This document shows, in pieces, positions 25,901 through 37,933 of a stretch of 64,000 nucleotides of DNA (position 1 is its first letter; the number at the start of each line of letters is the position of its first letter). The notes under the pieces are model-generated. The model ran no database searches, was not told the origin of the DNA, and worked only from the letters and a program-made list of their open reading frames with translations. The DNA is from Clavelina lepadiformis. Lineage: Eukaryota > Chordata > Ascidiacea > Aplousobranchia > Clavelinidae. The position numbers and the translations under genes were made by a program. The stretch is taken from positions 23,196,479 through 23,260,478 of the forward strand of contig NC_135243.1 of assembly GCF_947623445.1 (NCBI RefSeq), read 5' to 3'.

Positions 25901-28104
25901 ACCCTTTTCGGCTTTGTCACGTTTTGTCGTTCATTAGCGCATGCTAATAACAATTGGCTTGATTTTTTCGTTCCTACCGCACTATTGACAATAAAAATAA
26001 AATGATTGATTGAAATGTACACTCTAATAATCTATAACTAACTTTAATCAAGCCCCAAGCAACCAAAATTAAGTTTTTGCATAATAATTCTCCTGACCTA
26101 GCCGCTTATCTTTAACAAGAAGCTGTTTGACCCACTTGCGGTGAAATAGTCACTTCAAAAATATGTCAAACAGGTTTTGCTGTGCGGTCAAAGTGTAATT
26201 AGCCAAATTTAATTTTTCCTTTAAATGTATATAAATCAACTTATGCATGGTAAATACAGAATAGTTCAGTTTAATGCACTTTCCACTATGACCTAAAAAA
26301 AGTCGTATATTTATGTGACTCGAACTGGAATAGAGTATAATGCAAGAAAGCAAATATAGTCCGGCGAGCACAAGTCGGTAATAATGCAAAAGTCAAGCAA
26401 GCAAACACTATTAATGCAGGTTTAGTAGCTTTGATGAATCCCAAGAATAGTTTTATACGTATTGCACGACACAGCTCTAGATACTAAAGCAAACATTGCC
26501 ATACATCTTGCCAAGGTTTCAACTGGTCATAGTCCTGATATTGTAGCTGTTTTCAAGAAGAAATTTACCACTGGGAACGTCCAAATTTTAATAAAAGTAT
26601 GCATTATACATCAAAGTTCTCAGTATAGTTTAATGTTGAATAAAGTTCAGCGAAGTTTTTCAAATCGACCAGACAGTTGTTAGAGAATTCATTTATTGAG
26701 GAATTTATCTTTATTGAGAAACCTACCAGACAGTTTCACTTTCCTGAGTTCTATTCCATTATACCAGGATGAATATGGATTATCAGATCCCCTTTTACTG
26801 TAGCGAGGTCCTGCATCTCACAATTTTATTGCATTTATTCTGGTGTCATGTTTTAAACATAATAATTATTTCGATAAAAAGGAATAACAGGAAGGATATG
26901 TATAGTGGTGAGCTGGCTCTATGGCATTAACTTTTCTTTGTCGTCTTAATTGTCAGTCTGTTTTAAAATGCTTTCTTCTTCGCTTTGAGGTGGTTTGTGA
27001 GTGTTGTAGAAATGTAGTCCGGATATGGATTTTCTGTATAAAAAAGCACCACAGTGATTGATTGTGCAGTCATGTTATGGTACAAACTACTGTACAAATT
27101 TGGATTTTGTTTCTAGTGTTATCATTTTTCATATGCCTAGCCTATGTGGCAAATTTGAAGATTTCATTGATGGTTGTTTTGTTTTCATTATGTTTGTACT
27201 GTTGCTGCAATTGTTTAGATTGCAGTAGAGCTTTCATATATGCCATTGCTACAATTTCATAAGGATTGCTTTAGCAAGCTAAATTAATTTTTATATTTTA
27301 CAAAATGCCTTATTAATACTCGTATGCTAAAGCAGAAAACCCTAGAAGTTTCAGAGCTCAGTAAATTTTTTGTCATCAATTCATACATACTCGTAAAATG
27401 TAGAAATATATATATAACTTAACCGATATCTTTGTGTTTACAGTAAAAAATGTCTAACAATGTAAAATAATGCATAGTTAAAGTATAAGTGTTTACATTT
27501 CAAAGCAAATTGCTCCAGACTTGAAAGCGATAAATGATAACTATGACGAGGAAAAAACAAGGAGCTCCACAGAGGCTCAATTGTAAGTGGAAATTGTGGT
27601 TGATATTGTATTTTAATTATGATCTCCGTTTTATGTCAATAGAACTTACTTAATGTGTTTGTCAACATTTGGAACCTAATGTCACTACATTGATGTATGT
27701 GCAATGATTAACTGATTGAATTTTTTCAAAAAATTGCTTTAATATACTCATCTTAAAGTTATGTTGTGTTGGTTTTAAATGTGTGTAACTTGTTAGTTAT
27801 GATACATTGGCAGAGTAAAAGCACTACCTAATCATGCTGATACAGTTCTAAGTAATTCTTGTTACCAATAAAATTTTACCAAACTTAGCTGCTTTTTTCA
27901 AGCTTAGCATGGAATTTACTAAATTTTCTCAGTATCAAGTATATTTGCTTTCTTGACAGACTACACAGGCTGTTGAAATCTGGTCAGAACTAAAGTTCCG
28001 AATATCGGTATAATATAGGTTGATTAAATCTGGTAATTGTTACTGGTTAGATATATGTATGTATATATACAGTAACTAAAATATGTACAACCTACGAACC
28101 TACC
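22904..28104. other. Spacer between the duplicated four-TM genes
   Basis: No supported gene. It holds a 27-bp palindrome (24005-24031), several TAGGCCTA-type short repeats, and near 25920-26015 a segment ending AATGATTGATTGA that resembles a LINE 3' end (a related block is at 35140-35180). An exon-like piece at 27519-27582 (AG before, GTAAGT after, open in one frame) has no partner exon. Confidence 0.4.
24005..24031. repeat. 13-bp-arm palindrome
   Basis: ATTGGCAATGGCA, one T, then its exact reverse complement. It can form a hairpin. No flanking U-tract or gene context gives it a role. Confidence 0.9.
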
Positions 28105-28917
28105 CTTTTTGCTATAAATCAACAGATATAAATTCTAAACCAGCTAACATGTGCGCCCGTCACTAACTTAAGATATCAAGTTGATCAGTGGAAATTGTTC
28201 AGAACTGTTCACAATCACATAGATATAGTGGTCAGTTGTGGTCACTTTTTTCACTCACTTTTCCAACAAACTTTAATTTTAAACGGTTCATCTCCAATTT
28301 CTGTTTGAATGTGACGTGGTGTCAAATCACTCGGTTTTCGACAAACCTTATGAAAGAAACTAGCAAGAAAATCTGATAGGACGCTAATGCCAACCTACAA
28401 CTGTATTCGGAAACCAAAATGCTTTGCATATCATTAAAAAAATTATTATAAAAAATAATTGGTTATAAAAAATTATCGATGTTTAAAACACAACCGTGGA
28501 TAGGTTTTGGTTTTAAAATATGCGAACTCTTCATTTTAGTGACTTAAAAGCAACAACAAACTCTTGCTTGATGTTAAAATATTTTTACAGACAAGAAAAA
28601 AGCATCAAGTTTTCAGCTTGAATTTGCCCCCAGCTATAAAACGCACGAGCGCTACAGGACTTTTTCAACCCAAATATTTACAAAGTGCGACATCTCCTAT
28701 TTGTGCTTTGTCGAATTGCACGTTTTAGGCTGGAGAGGAAAAGTTGTAATTGAGTTAAAAGTTTGTATTTGATGGATGTAGCCTATACTTATAAGCAGCT
28801 ATTATATAACAGGATAAAAATTTGCCTCGTATAGCCACTTAATTTTAAAATTAGACCTGTTGTGCTTTTTCTGTAAATTCTGACCTGTGTTGTGGTTTTC
28901 ATGCTGAACAAACCATC

Positions 28918-30806
28918 ATGTGCTGGTGGACATTCTTAGTGGCTACGGATAGATCGGACAGCTATACAAAGAAAATGGAAACAGTTAAAAGGATCATTGT
29001 TGCCATGCTTATGGGATTGTTTGGGTTAAGCGCTTTTGGGTCGGTTTGCTTTGTGTCTCTCATGAACTTTGAGTACCACATAAAGGTAAATGCAACTTAA
29101 ATTTGGCCTTATTTTAAAGATTAACGATCAGGCAAGTTCTTAGGTTATATATGCTATAACAAAATTTTTTTTCCCTTCTGAGGAGGTTTAAGTTTCTGTC
29201 GATTACCTTCATTGCAAAGCCTTGAAAAATGAGATTGTGAAAGACCAAAAATGTGGACTAATGAACTATTTCTTATCGTTCAACTTCGACAAATTATGCT
29301 CAAACAACCAGTTGCTGGAAGTTTTTTTTTTACTAGGCTTGCTTTATCGTCGATTTGATGACGTACGTAAATCTAAACCAATCAGAACAAAATTTTGTGG
29401 CAAACAGTCTCGTTGAAAAGAGCGTATGTCTTCTCATAGATCCCTACAATGTGGAAATGAAGACCAACAGTACCTTTGAAAATTCAAAGTCCACCTTAAC
29501 ACCAAACGGTAAGCGAGTTAACTGTATGAAAGAGATCTTTTTCATTGCTGCTTTTACTAAAACCTTTTGCTTGCCCGGGGCAATTCCTGCAAAGATCGGG
29601 CATTATTGTTATTGTATAGCAAATGCGGTTTCTTTTACGTGGCTATCAGTCTGATTTAGCGGGTTTTTAAAAATTATGTCGTTCTCAAGGTTATTCCGGC
29701 AACGTGTTTTCAAAACTAAAATATTGTTTCAGTTGGTTACACAAGCAGCCGGAAATTTTTAAAGATAATAACTAAAGTCCTTTAAGGATCCATAAGTTAA
29801 GTTAGTTCCATAGTTTAAGGGTACAGGTTAAGGTCAATAGGTTAAGGGTCCATAATAGGTCCATAGGTCAACATATTTTTTGCTTGACTTTGTTTCCACT
29901 AGATTGACTAGAAGTAAGTTGTAAGTTTTCATATAAAATTTAAAAATTGTTGTTTTTCCGGAAAAAGGTATTCGTTTTAACATGAACCAATACAACAATA
30001 AAAACTGCAAACTTGGTTTACGTATTAAGATGCTCAACTGGCTGCTTTAAGCGGCCTAACAAACGCTCACATTTCGAGTCAAACCAACAAACGTTCTACT
30101 ATGTTGTAAGATCGCATTGCTTAAGTTGACCAACACAGTCAACGCAAACCATCAAAATCGTGCAGTTTAAATTTCGTGTTTTGTGTTTCAGTTGTCACGA
30201 ATGCCGTTCTCATCTCAAACCTCCTTAACGCGTACATGGGTCTAGTCTTCATAACAGGGCCTATGGTCGTACTTGGACCTCGGATTGGCGCCGTCTCCCT
30301 AACCCTCTCAGGTATAACACTTGTGCACAGCGTAGGCCTACCTGTTTCACATACAGTGTTGTTGAAAAGGATTAAGTTAAGTTCCAAACCTTACCGTTAA
30401 TTGTTAATGTTAAACAAGAGATTAGATCATGATATAACTTTCATCTAATTTGACAAAAACTGTTGTTTCAGGTTCCCTCCTTATTGTCACTATGTCTCTC
30501 TACGTCATTCCCTTTTTGAGACTAATGACGCAAAACCAGACAGGTTTGACGGCGGAATTACGTCACTATTTTGAGGCGGATGAGAGCAAAGAGTTTGGTC
30601 TCATCTCGTACGATAACGGAAAAACATTTGATCTTCTTCAGCCGTTCCGGACTGGATTCGTCGAACTCGACATTTCACTCGTATCCGATATTAAGCTTTT
30701 CATCTGCTTCGGGGTTACTATAGGTCAATGGCTTGCTTGTTGCTTTCTAACTCGTTTACGTATTTATGTTTCTCTGTCCGAAGAAACAAAACTCAGCGTG
30801 GATTAA
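28918..30806 (+). CDS. Four-TM membrane protein of unknown family, copy B (4 exons, 264 aa, altered C-terminus)
   Basis: Exons 28918-29085, 29337-29508, 30192-30311, 30472-30806. The first three have the same lengths as copy A (168, 172, 120), with mostly conservative changes. In TM4, just after the GQW motif near 30730, copy B has 7 extra bases. The frame shifts and the protein ends after KLSVD at 30806, losing the acidic DVVVDDDVY tail. The old stop still exists at about 30838 in the former frame. TM4 stays hydrophobic, so the protein may still insert. Confidence 0.72.
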
Positions 30807-31020
30807 ACTTGACGTTGTTGTTGACGATGACGTATATTGACATGCAATGCTGTCTGTTTAGATACAAATGTATTTGAAACTTTTCGTTTGTAAAGATGAC
30901 TTTGTTTAGTGTGTACCGTTGTTAGTGAGTCGCTTTGTAGTTACTTTGGTAAGTTTAGTGAGACTTTGTACTGTGTGGTTTGATATTGAACTAGTTGGTT
31001 AATGACGTTAACTATATAAG

Positions 31021-31343
31021 CAGGGTTGCCATACCGTCTTTATTTCTAAGATTTGTCCTTCATTTGAAGGTCCGTGTCTTAGAAAATACTTTTGTTCTTT
31101 TTTCTAAGAAATGTCCTTATTTTCGTTTTATTTTTAGGGCAGAGGTTCGTATTTTGGGCATTTTGACACCTTTAGTATATTATTTTGTACCAAAGATATA
31201 CAAATGACAACATGCAAATATTATCTCGTTTTTTCATTTTTGGAACATTGATTGCCTTCTCCTGCTGTGCGCTGTTCAAGGTAGTATTCTTCTTTAGTTT
31301 CCTGTTCGTCCTTATTTTTTAGTTCACACCGATGGCAACCCTG
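31021..31343. mobile_element. MITE with CAGGGTTGCCAT ends, enlarged copy
   Basis: Partner of 22468-22643 with the same ends and flanks (tatataag and tatataat). About 155 bp of unrelated sequence replaces part of the interior, a later insertion or replacement. Confidence 0.75.
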
Positions 31344-32106
31344 TATATAATCATTGTTAATGTTTTTTGAAGTTTCGAAAGCGCAGACAATATTTCAACA
31401 TCATAAATTTAAATGAAAATGAAATATCGCTGAGAACGTTTGACAAATCGCGACCATGGTTGGTTGGTTGGTTGAATTTCTTTAGCTTTGTCAAGTAGAT
31501 AAAAAAGTTCTAGAACTGTCAAAGACTATTGTTGTTGTTTGGTCTTCCGGCACAAAACCAACAATTTGTACATGAGCATCGCTTGACCGCAAAAGAAAAT
31601 TGAAAAAAATTGTTGTTTGCATAATATCAATTTTAGCATTTTATAAATACTGTATCAACAACTAATTAGGTGGAATCGTTCGAAGCCCTTCGGGTAAAGT
31701 ATTCTGGCAATGGCTTGAGAAAGGCTTTGCTGAGTCTGTTGTTAGTATAAGATTTTTAATGTTGCTTCGTTGCTTCATTTTTGTGAAGCGGTTTGTCAAT
31801 TTCAATGTTTTTTGTGCAACGCAATTTTTCTCCAAATTTTCCAACGGCGACTACCCTGGTTATTTCTTTAGTTTGTTCTTCTAATAAAGGACTCAAATCT
31901 AGCTTTTGTTTCATCACGCAAGTTCCAGAATAAAATAATTCGCCTTTTTACACAAACACATGGGAAAAACATGCGCATATATGCCCGGAACAATGAAAAA
32001 CGTTGGAGTGAAATTATCCAAATCTACTGTAATTTTGCAATGGTCAAACAGGTCTCAGACAAAGTTCATTTTCACCTTCTACCTGTCAACTATTTTCTAA
32101 CGTTCT

Positions 32107-32941
32107 AGTGATCCTGTGGGTTATAAATATATTCGTTTTGCGGACTAATAGGAAACGATCATCTTCGTGCTTTATCATGGTTCTTATTGCCGCTTTTCGT
32201 CTTTACAGCATCTTTTTCCCGTTTAAAGCGCGATTGACTTCAACAAACATCTGGAAAGCGGCTGCTCTTTTTTCCTGGTTGCTTTCGATAACGCTTGCAG
32301 TTTTGCCGAATCTCTTCCGTTACTTTAATCATGCCGCTTTATTTCTCAGCCAGTTTTCAAAAACGGACACAGTTACAGATGATTACGTCATATCCTTCAC
32401 ATGTCGCCTGTCTATGCTGACCAATACATCAATGCAAGATAAAGGCGACACTTGGCTGACCGCGAAATAATTTTTGACGACGAGTTTCCCCAGTTTTCTT
32501 CACCTGGTGATATAAGCTATTATGGGAAAACCAGTGTCTGCGTACCCACGCTTTTTGTTAGCAAAGGTAACAGATTCTGGCCTTACTCTACCTTCATTAT
32601 CACTATAAATCTTGTATCTTTCCTGTTTGTTTGCGTGAGCTACGTTCTAGTGTACAGAAACATGTCTAAACGTTCCGGATAAAAAAAACGACGTTGCTAA
32701 GAATCAAGATCGACGACTCCAGCTGCGCATAGCAAGGCTCATTGTAACGGACTTTGTCTGCTGGATTCCGATTTGCATCATGGCCTATGTTAGCCTGGGT
32801 GGTGGTGTCCTACCTCCAGGCATAGAAATCTTCACCGCCGGTGTGCTGCTCCCGATCAATAGCGCCCTGAACCCGATACTTTACTCGTCTTTCATCGAAG
32901 ACAAGGTGACCAAATTTGGGAAAAAGCTGAAATGTTGTTAA
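32107..32941 (+). pseudogene. Broken class A GPCR, GRL101/relaxin-receptor-like
   Basis: Three frames are needed. Part 1 (32107-32470) has a TM1-like VILWVINIFVL that runs straight into the end of TM3 (FRLYSIFFPFK) and TM4, so ICL1, TM2 and most of TM3 are missing. Part 2 (32452-32682) has TM5 and YVLVYRNMSKRSG. Part 3 follows a run of eight A at 32682 and has TM6 (IVTDFVCWIPICIM) and TM7 with the LNPILY motif, then a KKLKCC tail and TAA at 32939. The CWIP and NPILY motifs and the PINSALNP segment are typical of LRR-containing receptors; no LRRs were found upstream. An AG acceptor precedes part 1. Confidence 0.72.
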
Positions 32942-32949
32942 ACAATGAA

Positions 32950-34440
32950 CTTTATCACGATAACCCAGTATTTAGGCCAGTAACTACCGTATACTTGGTC
33001 ACTTTAAAGGAAGCAAACTCATTTCTTTTCAGGCTTATTTTTTATCGTACAGTAATATATTTAGGTTTCGATGTTTTTTTTTCATAGTGTGTTTTTTGTC
33101 CTTTGTATCTTTATATAATTCCACGTTCAGTCGTTTGATAATGTTGAGGAATGGTTGCGTGCCCTCTGCATGTTATTATTGTATATATACATATATGTAT
33201 ATTGTATAATTTATATATGAAATACTTCACCACACACTGGGTCTGTTTATTCAGTTTTTTGTTATTGTTATGGTTATTTTACACCTCAGTTTCTTAGTTC
33301 TTTTTCCAAAGAGTAAAACGCCTGGCAAATGGTAAGTTTTACGACTCGATTTTGTAACCCATTTACCAAATTATTTTCTTTCTAAAATTCAGTCTTATAC
33401 CCTGGCTTGTTTGGAAATGGTGTTTTACTTTGTTTGTGCTTTTAAGATGAACCGTTTTATGAAAGTTGTGAAAGTTTATGAAAGGGTAAGCCACTATTTT
33501 CCAATGGTTTTTAACGTGTTCGTCGTTGGAGTGCTTGGCCTATTTCTTTGTCTTATTGTAACATCTGAAGATGATGAAGATTTATGCTTGTTTACAGTAT
33601 ACAAAACAGATAAATTTCTTTTGATTATATTCTTAGTAATCTTGCACCCACGGTTTTGTATTGAATCGCAATAAATTATATCGTACTTTTTGTTCGCTGA
33701 AAGTAGAACCTGAAATATACAGAGCATGTTACCAGTTTATTTGAATCAGCTCCAATTGTTTAGCAAGAGCAATTTTATATGCAAGCTTTCAAGTGTGAAA
33801 ACTCCTATTATAAGCTGTTAAACGCTTATGTTTAAGCTCAACATGCTTTGAAACAAATCCAATTGAAGAAGTGACCTGTTCACTGTAAACTACTGCACAT
33901 TGAAATGTTGCCAAATATCAACAATAACATGTTGTTATTTCGAGCAATTGCAATCGAATTGCACCATTATCAATAAAGGAATGATATTGTACGTTGAAGG
34001 ATGAAAACATATCTTTCATGTCTTATCCTATCTTCAGGCCATATCTTTCTGCTCTGTTCAGTTTTGGACTTAAAGCTTGAAGAGCGTATGTACATTGGAA
34101 ATAAGGCTTAAGAAACACACGTATTTGAACTGATCTGGAATAATTAAATGCTGATAATTATGGGAAACTCCTCCATAGATTTGTTGCTAATTTTATCTTA
34201 ACTAATTCTCTTGTATGGTTTTCTTGTGACTGAAGTCACTCGATGAAAAATTGTACTCAACGATGTTGTTATAATTGCGGTAACTTTCAAACACGTCCTG
34301 ACAATTTGCGTTCCAACTGAAAAGTGCGTACAAACTTTGGGTTGTTTTAATAGGTAAGTTGCTGGCGGTGTAACACTTGTCAATTAACTTTGCACCTGGT
34401 GAGGGTTTAAGTGACTAGAATAGAATTAGAATTAAAAGAT
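32950..34440. other. Spacer after GPCR remnant
   Basis: AT-rich. TATATATACATATATGTATA-type simple sequence lies near 33183-33220. The block 34319-34417 is a dispersed repeat related to 43878-43976. No gene seen. Confidence 0.4.
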
Positions 34441-34445
34441 TATTA

Positions 34446-34770
34446 TGTCTTTAACATGTAGACGTTGTTTCAACAACCCAGATGTATTTTGCTACATTTG
34501 TGGTGAGTAGGCCTATATGACAACAGAGCAGCGCTTCAATGCGCGTGACTTCACAACAGCAGCTCACCAACTTACTTTGACATGAATCTGGGAGATCAAG
34601 ATAAGTCCTGGACTCCTCATGAATTAAATATTACGCTGAATTCTTTCGTTTTCGGACTCAAGGTAAAGTGACGGCAATGAAGCTCGGAGTGTCTATCGCG
34701 TGGTGAGAGCACCGGTATCACTTTGACGGAATCACTAATCACTTTTTCACCTGTCAGTTGGGTATTCCTC
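34446..34770 (+). pseudogene. Decayed copy of a Cys-rich repeat-family protein (CYICG / GDQDKSW type)
   Basis: ATG at 34446 starts MSLTCRRCFNNPDVFCYICG, directly followed by GTGAGT. At about 34580 the frame resumes with NLGDQDKSWTPHE, and near 34680 with MKLGVSIAW, a stop, then HFDGITNHFF. These match in order a protein repeated many times in invertebrate genomes (first Cys pair, CYICG, LGDQDKSWAPH, a VPMVWREP-like block, DCYFC). Middle parts are missing and stops interrupt it. Family function is unknown; its copy number suggests transposon linkage. Confidence 0.6.
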
Positions 34771-35074
34771 CGTTTCCAATTATCATATCATTATATAGCA
34801 GTTTGTGATGAGCTTGTCAGAAATAACGTGATAAAAATCTGAGAATAACTGTTTCACCGTAAGTACAATTTAATTTTTCACAGTTTATTTTATTTACTTT
34901 CCACAATATGTTTCAAAACACGATATTTATAACTTGTGTGACCACCTTGATTCTTCAGTACTTTCTTTGCACGATTTGGCATTGATTGGAGAAGCATTTT
35001 GCAGTTATTTTGAATTGCAAGTTCTCGGGTGAGTGAGTCGGGTGAGTTTCCTGGCCAATCTGCCAATCCAATCT

Positions 35075-35126
35075 ACAACTGCCTTGAATTAGTTGATGAT
35101 TCTTCCCAGAAAACCGTTGAAATCAA
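35075..35126 (+). pseudogene. Fragment of NRF-like exon 1 (copy of about 37990-38045)
   Basis: ACAACTGCCTTGAATTAGTT and the following bases match the first exon of the downstream acyltransferase at the NCLEVVDDSSQK codons with few changes. Flanking sequence does not match, so this is a short stray copy, 2.9 kb upstream of its source. Confidence 0.8.
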
Positions 35127-35129
35127 ATT

Positions 35130-37933
35130 GACATTAGCGTTCTTTGGCGCATGCTGATAACGACTGGCTCGACTTCTGGAATGACTTTTTGGTTGGTCTT
35201 AAAAAGGTTGTCACTGGCGCAGTCACGTTACTGGCGCAGAGGGGCCGAAAACCCATGCGCCGTGTGCGGCAGAGCGTGCACTGTCATTCTTTTTTACACC
35301 AAATTTAAATACCACAAAAGTGCCTGCTTTTTTACACGTTTAAATTGCAAAACGTTCTAATTTAAGGTGTTGCAATAATTCTCGTGTTTGGTTGTTCAGG
35401 TGTGTCCTTTTTTGTGGCGTTCCGATTGGACATGTTTGTTTTTTAGTGTTTTGATCTAAAATGTTTTCTTTTTTCAGTGTGGTCTGTTGTTTACGGGTTT
35501 CAGAGCAAATAATTAAATAATAATAACAACTACAGCGGCCACTAAACATAAACATAAACAACTAAACATCTTAAGCAACAAATATCTATGAACCAGGTAA
35601 GTTTCTAAAACTTAGAATTCAGCTACGTGTCCTGTTTTCATTCCAAGTCTATTTCTGCTGCGGATCAACGTAGGAATTTAAATATTTTATATTAATCTGT
35701 GCAATTATTATAATTTGTGCACAAAAATTTTTGTCGCAATCTATGTTTACTTTTTGTTTCATTGATGGCTTCTCTGCAGAAATGGACCAATCCTCAATGA
35801 AATTCAAGTTGCTGACTCAATGGAGTTAATTTAAATTTGCCCAAATATATAACGATAGATTTAAATCATTGACGAAAAGTGCTTAACTGACGCACTGCCA
35901 GTTAACGGAATAAAACCTTGCAAAACTTTTTGACGGAAACTGCACATTCACTATCGGTTCCAGGCAATAACAGATTTTAACTGGCATCTAGTACAGCTCA
36001 TGTCACGGTTAGTACCGTATGTTTGTGACTTGAGTGACAAAGAAACTAATTATACACAAGGCATCCACAAAGACTGGATGTTTTATTTTCTGATTATCAA
36101 TGTACATACTTGCAGAATACAGGGTAACATACATAATAGCAAAGTAACAACATTACCAGTATTACAAACACTTTGGTTGTAGCATATGGCAAGCTTGCTG
36201 GTGTTTGATGCAACAATCATGCTTCGTTTAAGGAAAGGACATCTCCAAAGCAGGAAGGAGTTACCAATAGTGCGTTGTTTTCTTTGCCAATACTGCTGCC
36301 GTATGTGGTACTTGTTCACAATCTTATCACGTTATCAGTTATAAAGTTATTGCAATTTACTTTTCATGACAAACTCTTGAAGTATAGCGCTACTTAATTT
36401 TGTGGGACATAGTAACAATCTATCATAGGGTGGGGCCGGGGCGTGCTCTTCCCGACAAGTTTGAATTTGCATGGCCTAAAACGCATAAAATTTTGCTTTT
36501 CCTTCAATAATCAAACTGCATGAAAATGTTTTCTGAATTCATCTCAGTTTTTCTGTCCGTGTATTTTGCTTATGGCCGGCAATATCTCACATCCTTCATT
36601 TCTTTGTTTCCATGAAGTGCCCAATACCTCAGAGGTTTGCCAGCAGAGAACACATTTTTATCGTCTTGGCATGATGTTTTAAATCACGTGACCGTTTAAG
36701 CATCAAGCTTTATGAAAATAATCTCAAAGCAGGAAAGGACCAATTTACACGGAGGTTTCATTTGCACAACTTTTCCCGTATTGTAAATACAGTTCATAGA
36801 GCTAATCAGCATTAACCAATAGACGACTCCCGGACTGACAAACTGTGAAAAGTCAACGGCAATGCTCGTTTCAAATGCTTTTTCTTTTAGAGCACGTAGG
36901 GGAGACCGGGGTTAGTTGTAACGAAATAAGTTTTAAGTTGTCTGGTAAGTTGTTCTTTTAAAGCGCTTATACACAAACAGGGGGGACCCCTTGAAAGGGG
37001 CTAAAGATTTTCGAGATGTGGTTCTTCTGTGGAGCAACTTTGTTATTACTTAAGCGCTTTGGTTATAGAAACAACTTTCCAGTTCTTAAAACAGGAAGCA
37101 TATTGTCTGAAGGAAGGAAATTGCTCTTTCTGTTCTATGGAAGCATATTGCAAGGACATAACCAAGAACACTGCAAAACGATTTAGTTTGCTGGTACTTT
37201 TTAGAGACCTTGGTGTGATTATGGTAGCTTAATGGTTCAATGGAGTTGGATTTAAAATCTTTTAGTCGTTTATTTTGAACCAGGGCCATTGATAATATTA
37301 GATGCAATTCGTCGTAAATAATACATTTGTTCATTTACTTTGCCAGTACCTTTGCCAGGGATTTTTCTAGATAGAAGACATCAGTTTAGTTAAAAAAAGT
37401 TTAAGTGCAATAAATTCTCACTTTGTCAAAATGCGCATGACTTAATACTTTGGCAAGCCTTGTGGAGTCTGCTTTATAAGCAACATACTATGTCCAAGCG
37501 TGTTTAATTTACCCTGAAATATTTCGATATAATCTACCAATTTTTATCGATTAAATGTGCAAAGTATTTGTAGAATGTCGCATCTGGTTGGCTTTGCCTA
37601 ACTTTGCTGTCAGGCAGTATACCGCCATTATAGCCGTAGGATGTACTGTAACAGTACACGAAAAGCATTTGGACATTACAAGGTAGCCATAATATGTGGT
37701 GGACTGAAATTGTAATAGTCTGTGCTATTCAACAAAGTTTATCAAACTGTTAAAATGTAGGCCTACCGTATGCATGCGTGTCCGCCTAAACAGTCCAAAA
37801 ATTAATAAACTAACTCCTTTGAAAATTGATTGTGATATTGTTTGGTCATAATCTTGTCAGAAATTTGGTAGCTTAATTAGGCTACAATTTAACTTCTAAA
37901 GGAGATTGTTGGAGTTCTCTGAAAAAATATGAA
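35130..37933. other. Upstream region of the NRF-like gene
   Basis: No supported gene. At 36899-36935 a GGGGAGACCGGGGTTAGTTG motif resembles transposon-end sequence seen in many invertebrate genomes; the matching end was not found. Sequence at 34920-35060 looks repeat-derived but was not assigned. Confidence 0.35.

Larger units (their letters stand above)
28105..31600. repeat. Direct duplication carrying a four-TM gene, copy B (partner 19739-22903)
   Basis: Same order and orientation as copy A. It has extra sequence at about 29120-29215 (intron 1) and about 31132-31287 (inside the MITE). Confidence 0.88.

Noticed and set aside
26462-26683. 73-codon plus-strand frame starting MHDTALDTKANIAIHL
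   Set aside because: Composition is plausible, but there is no family match, paralogue or splice partner.
27519-27582. Exon-like segment with AG before and GTAAGT after
   Set aside because: Open in one frame (KAINDNYDEEKTR) but no matching exon on either side.
29222-29416. 64-codon open frame in intron 1 of four-TM copy B
   Set aside because: The same stretch in copy A (20786-20980) has a stop in this frame, and exon 2 there uses another frame that is conserved in both copies.
33181-33225. TATATATACATATATG palindrome as regulatory site
   Set aside because: Simple AT repeat; no evidence of function.
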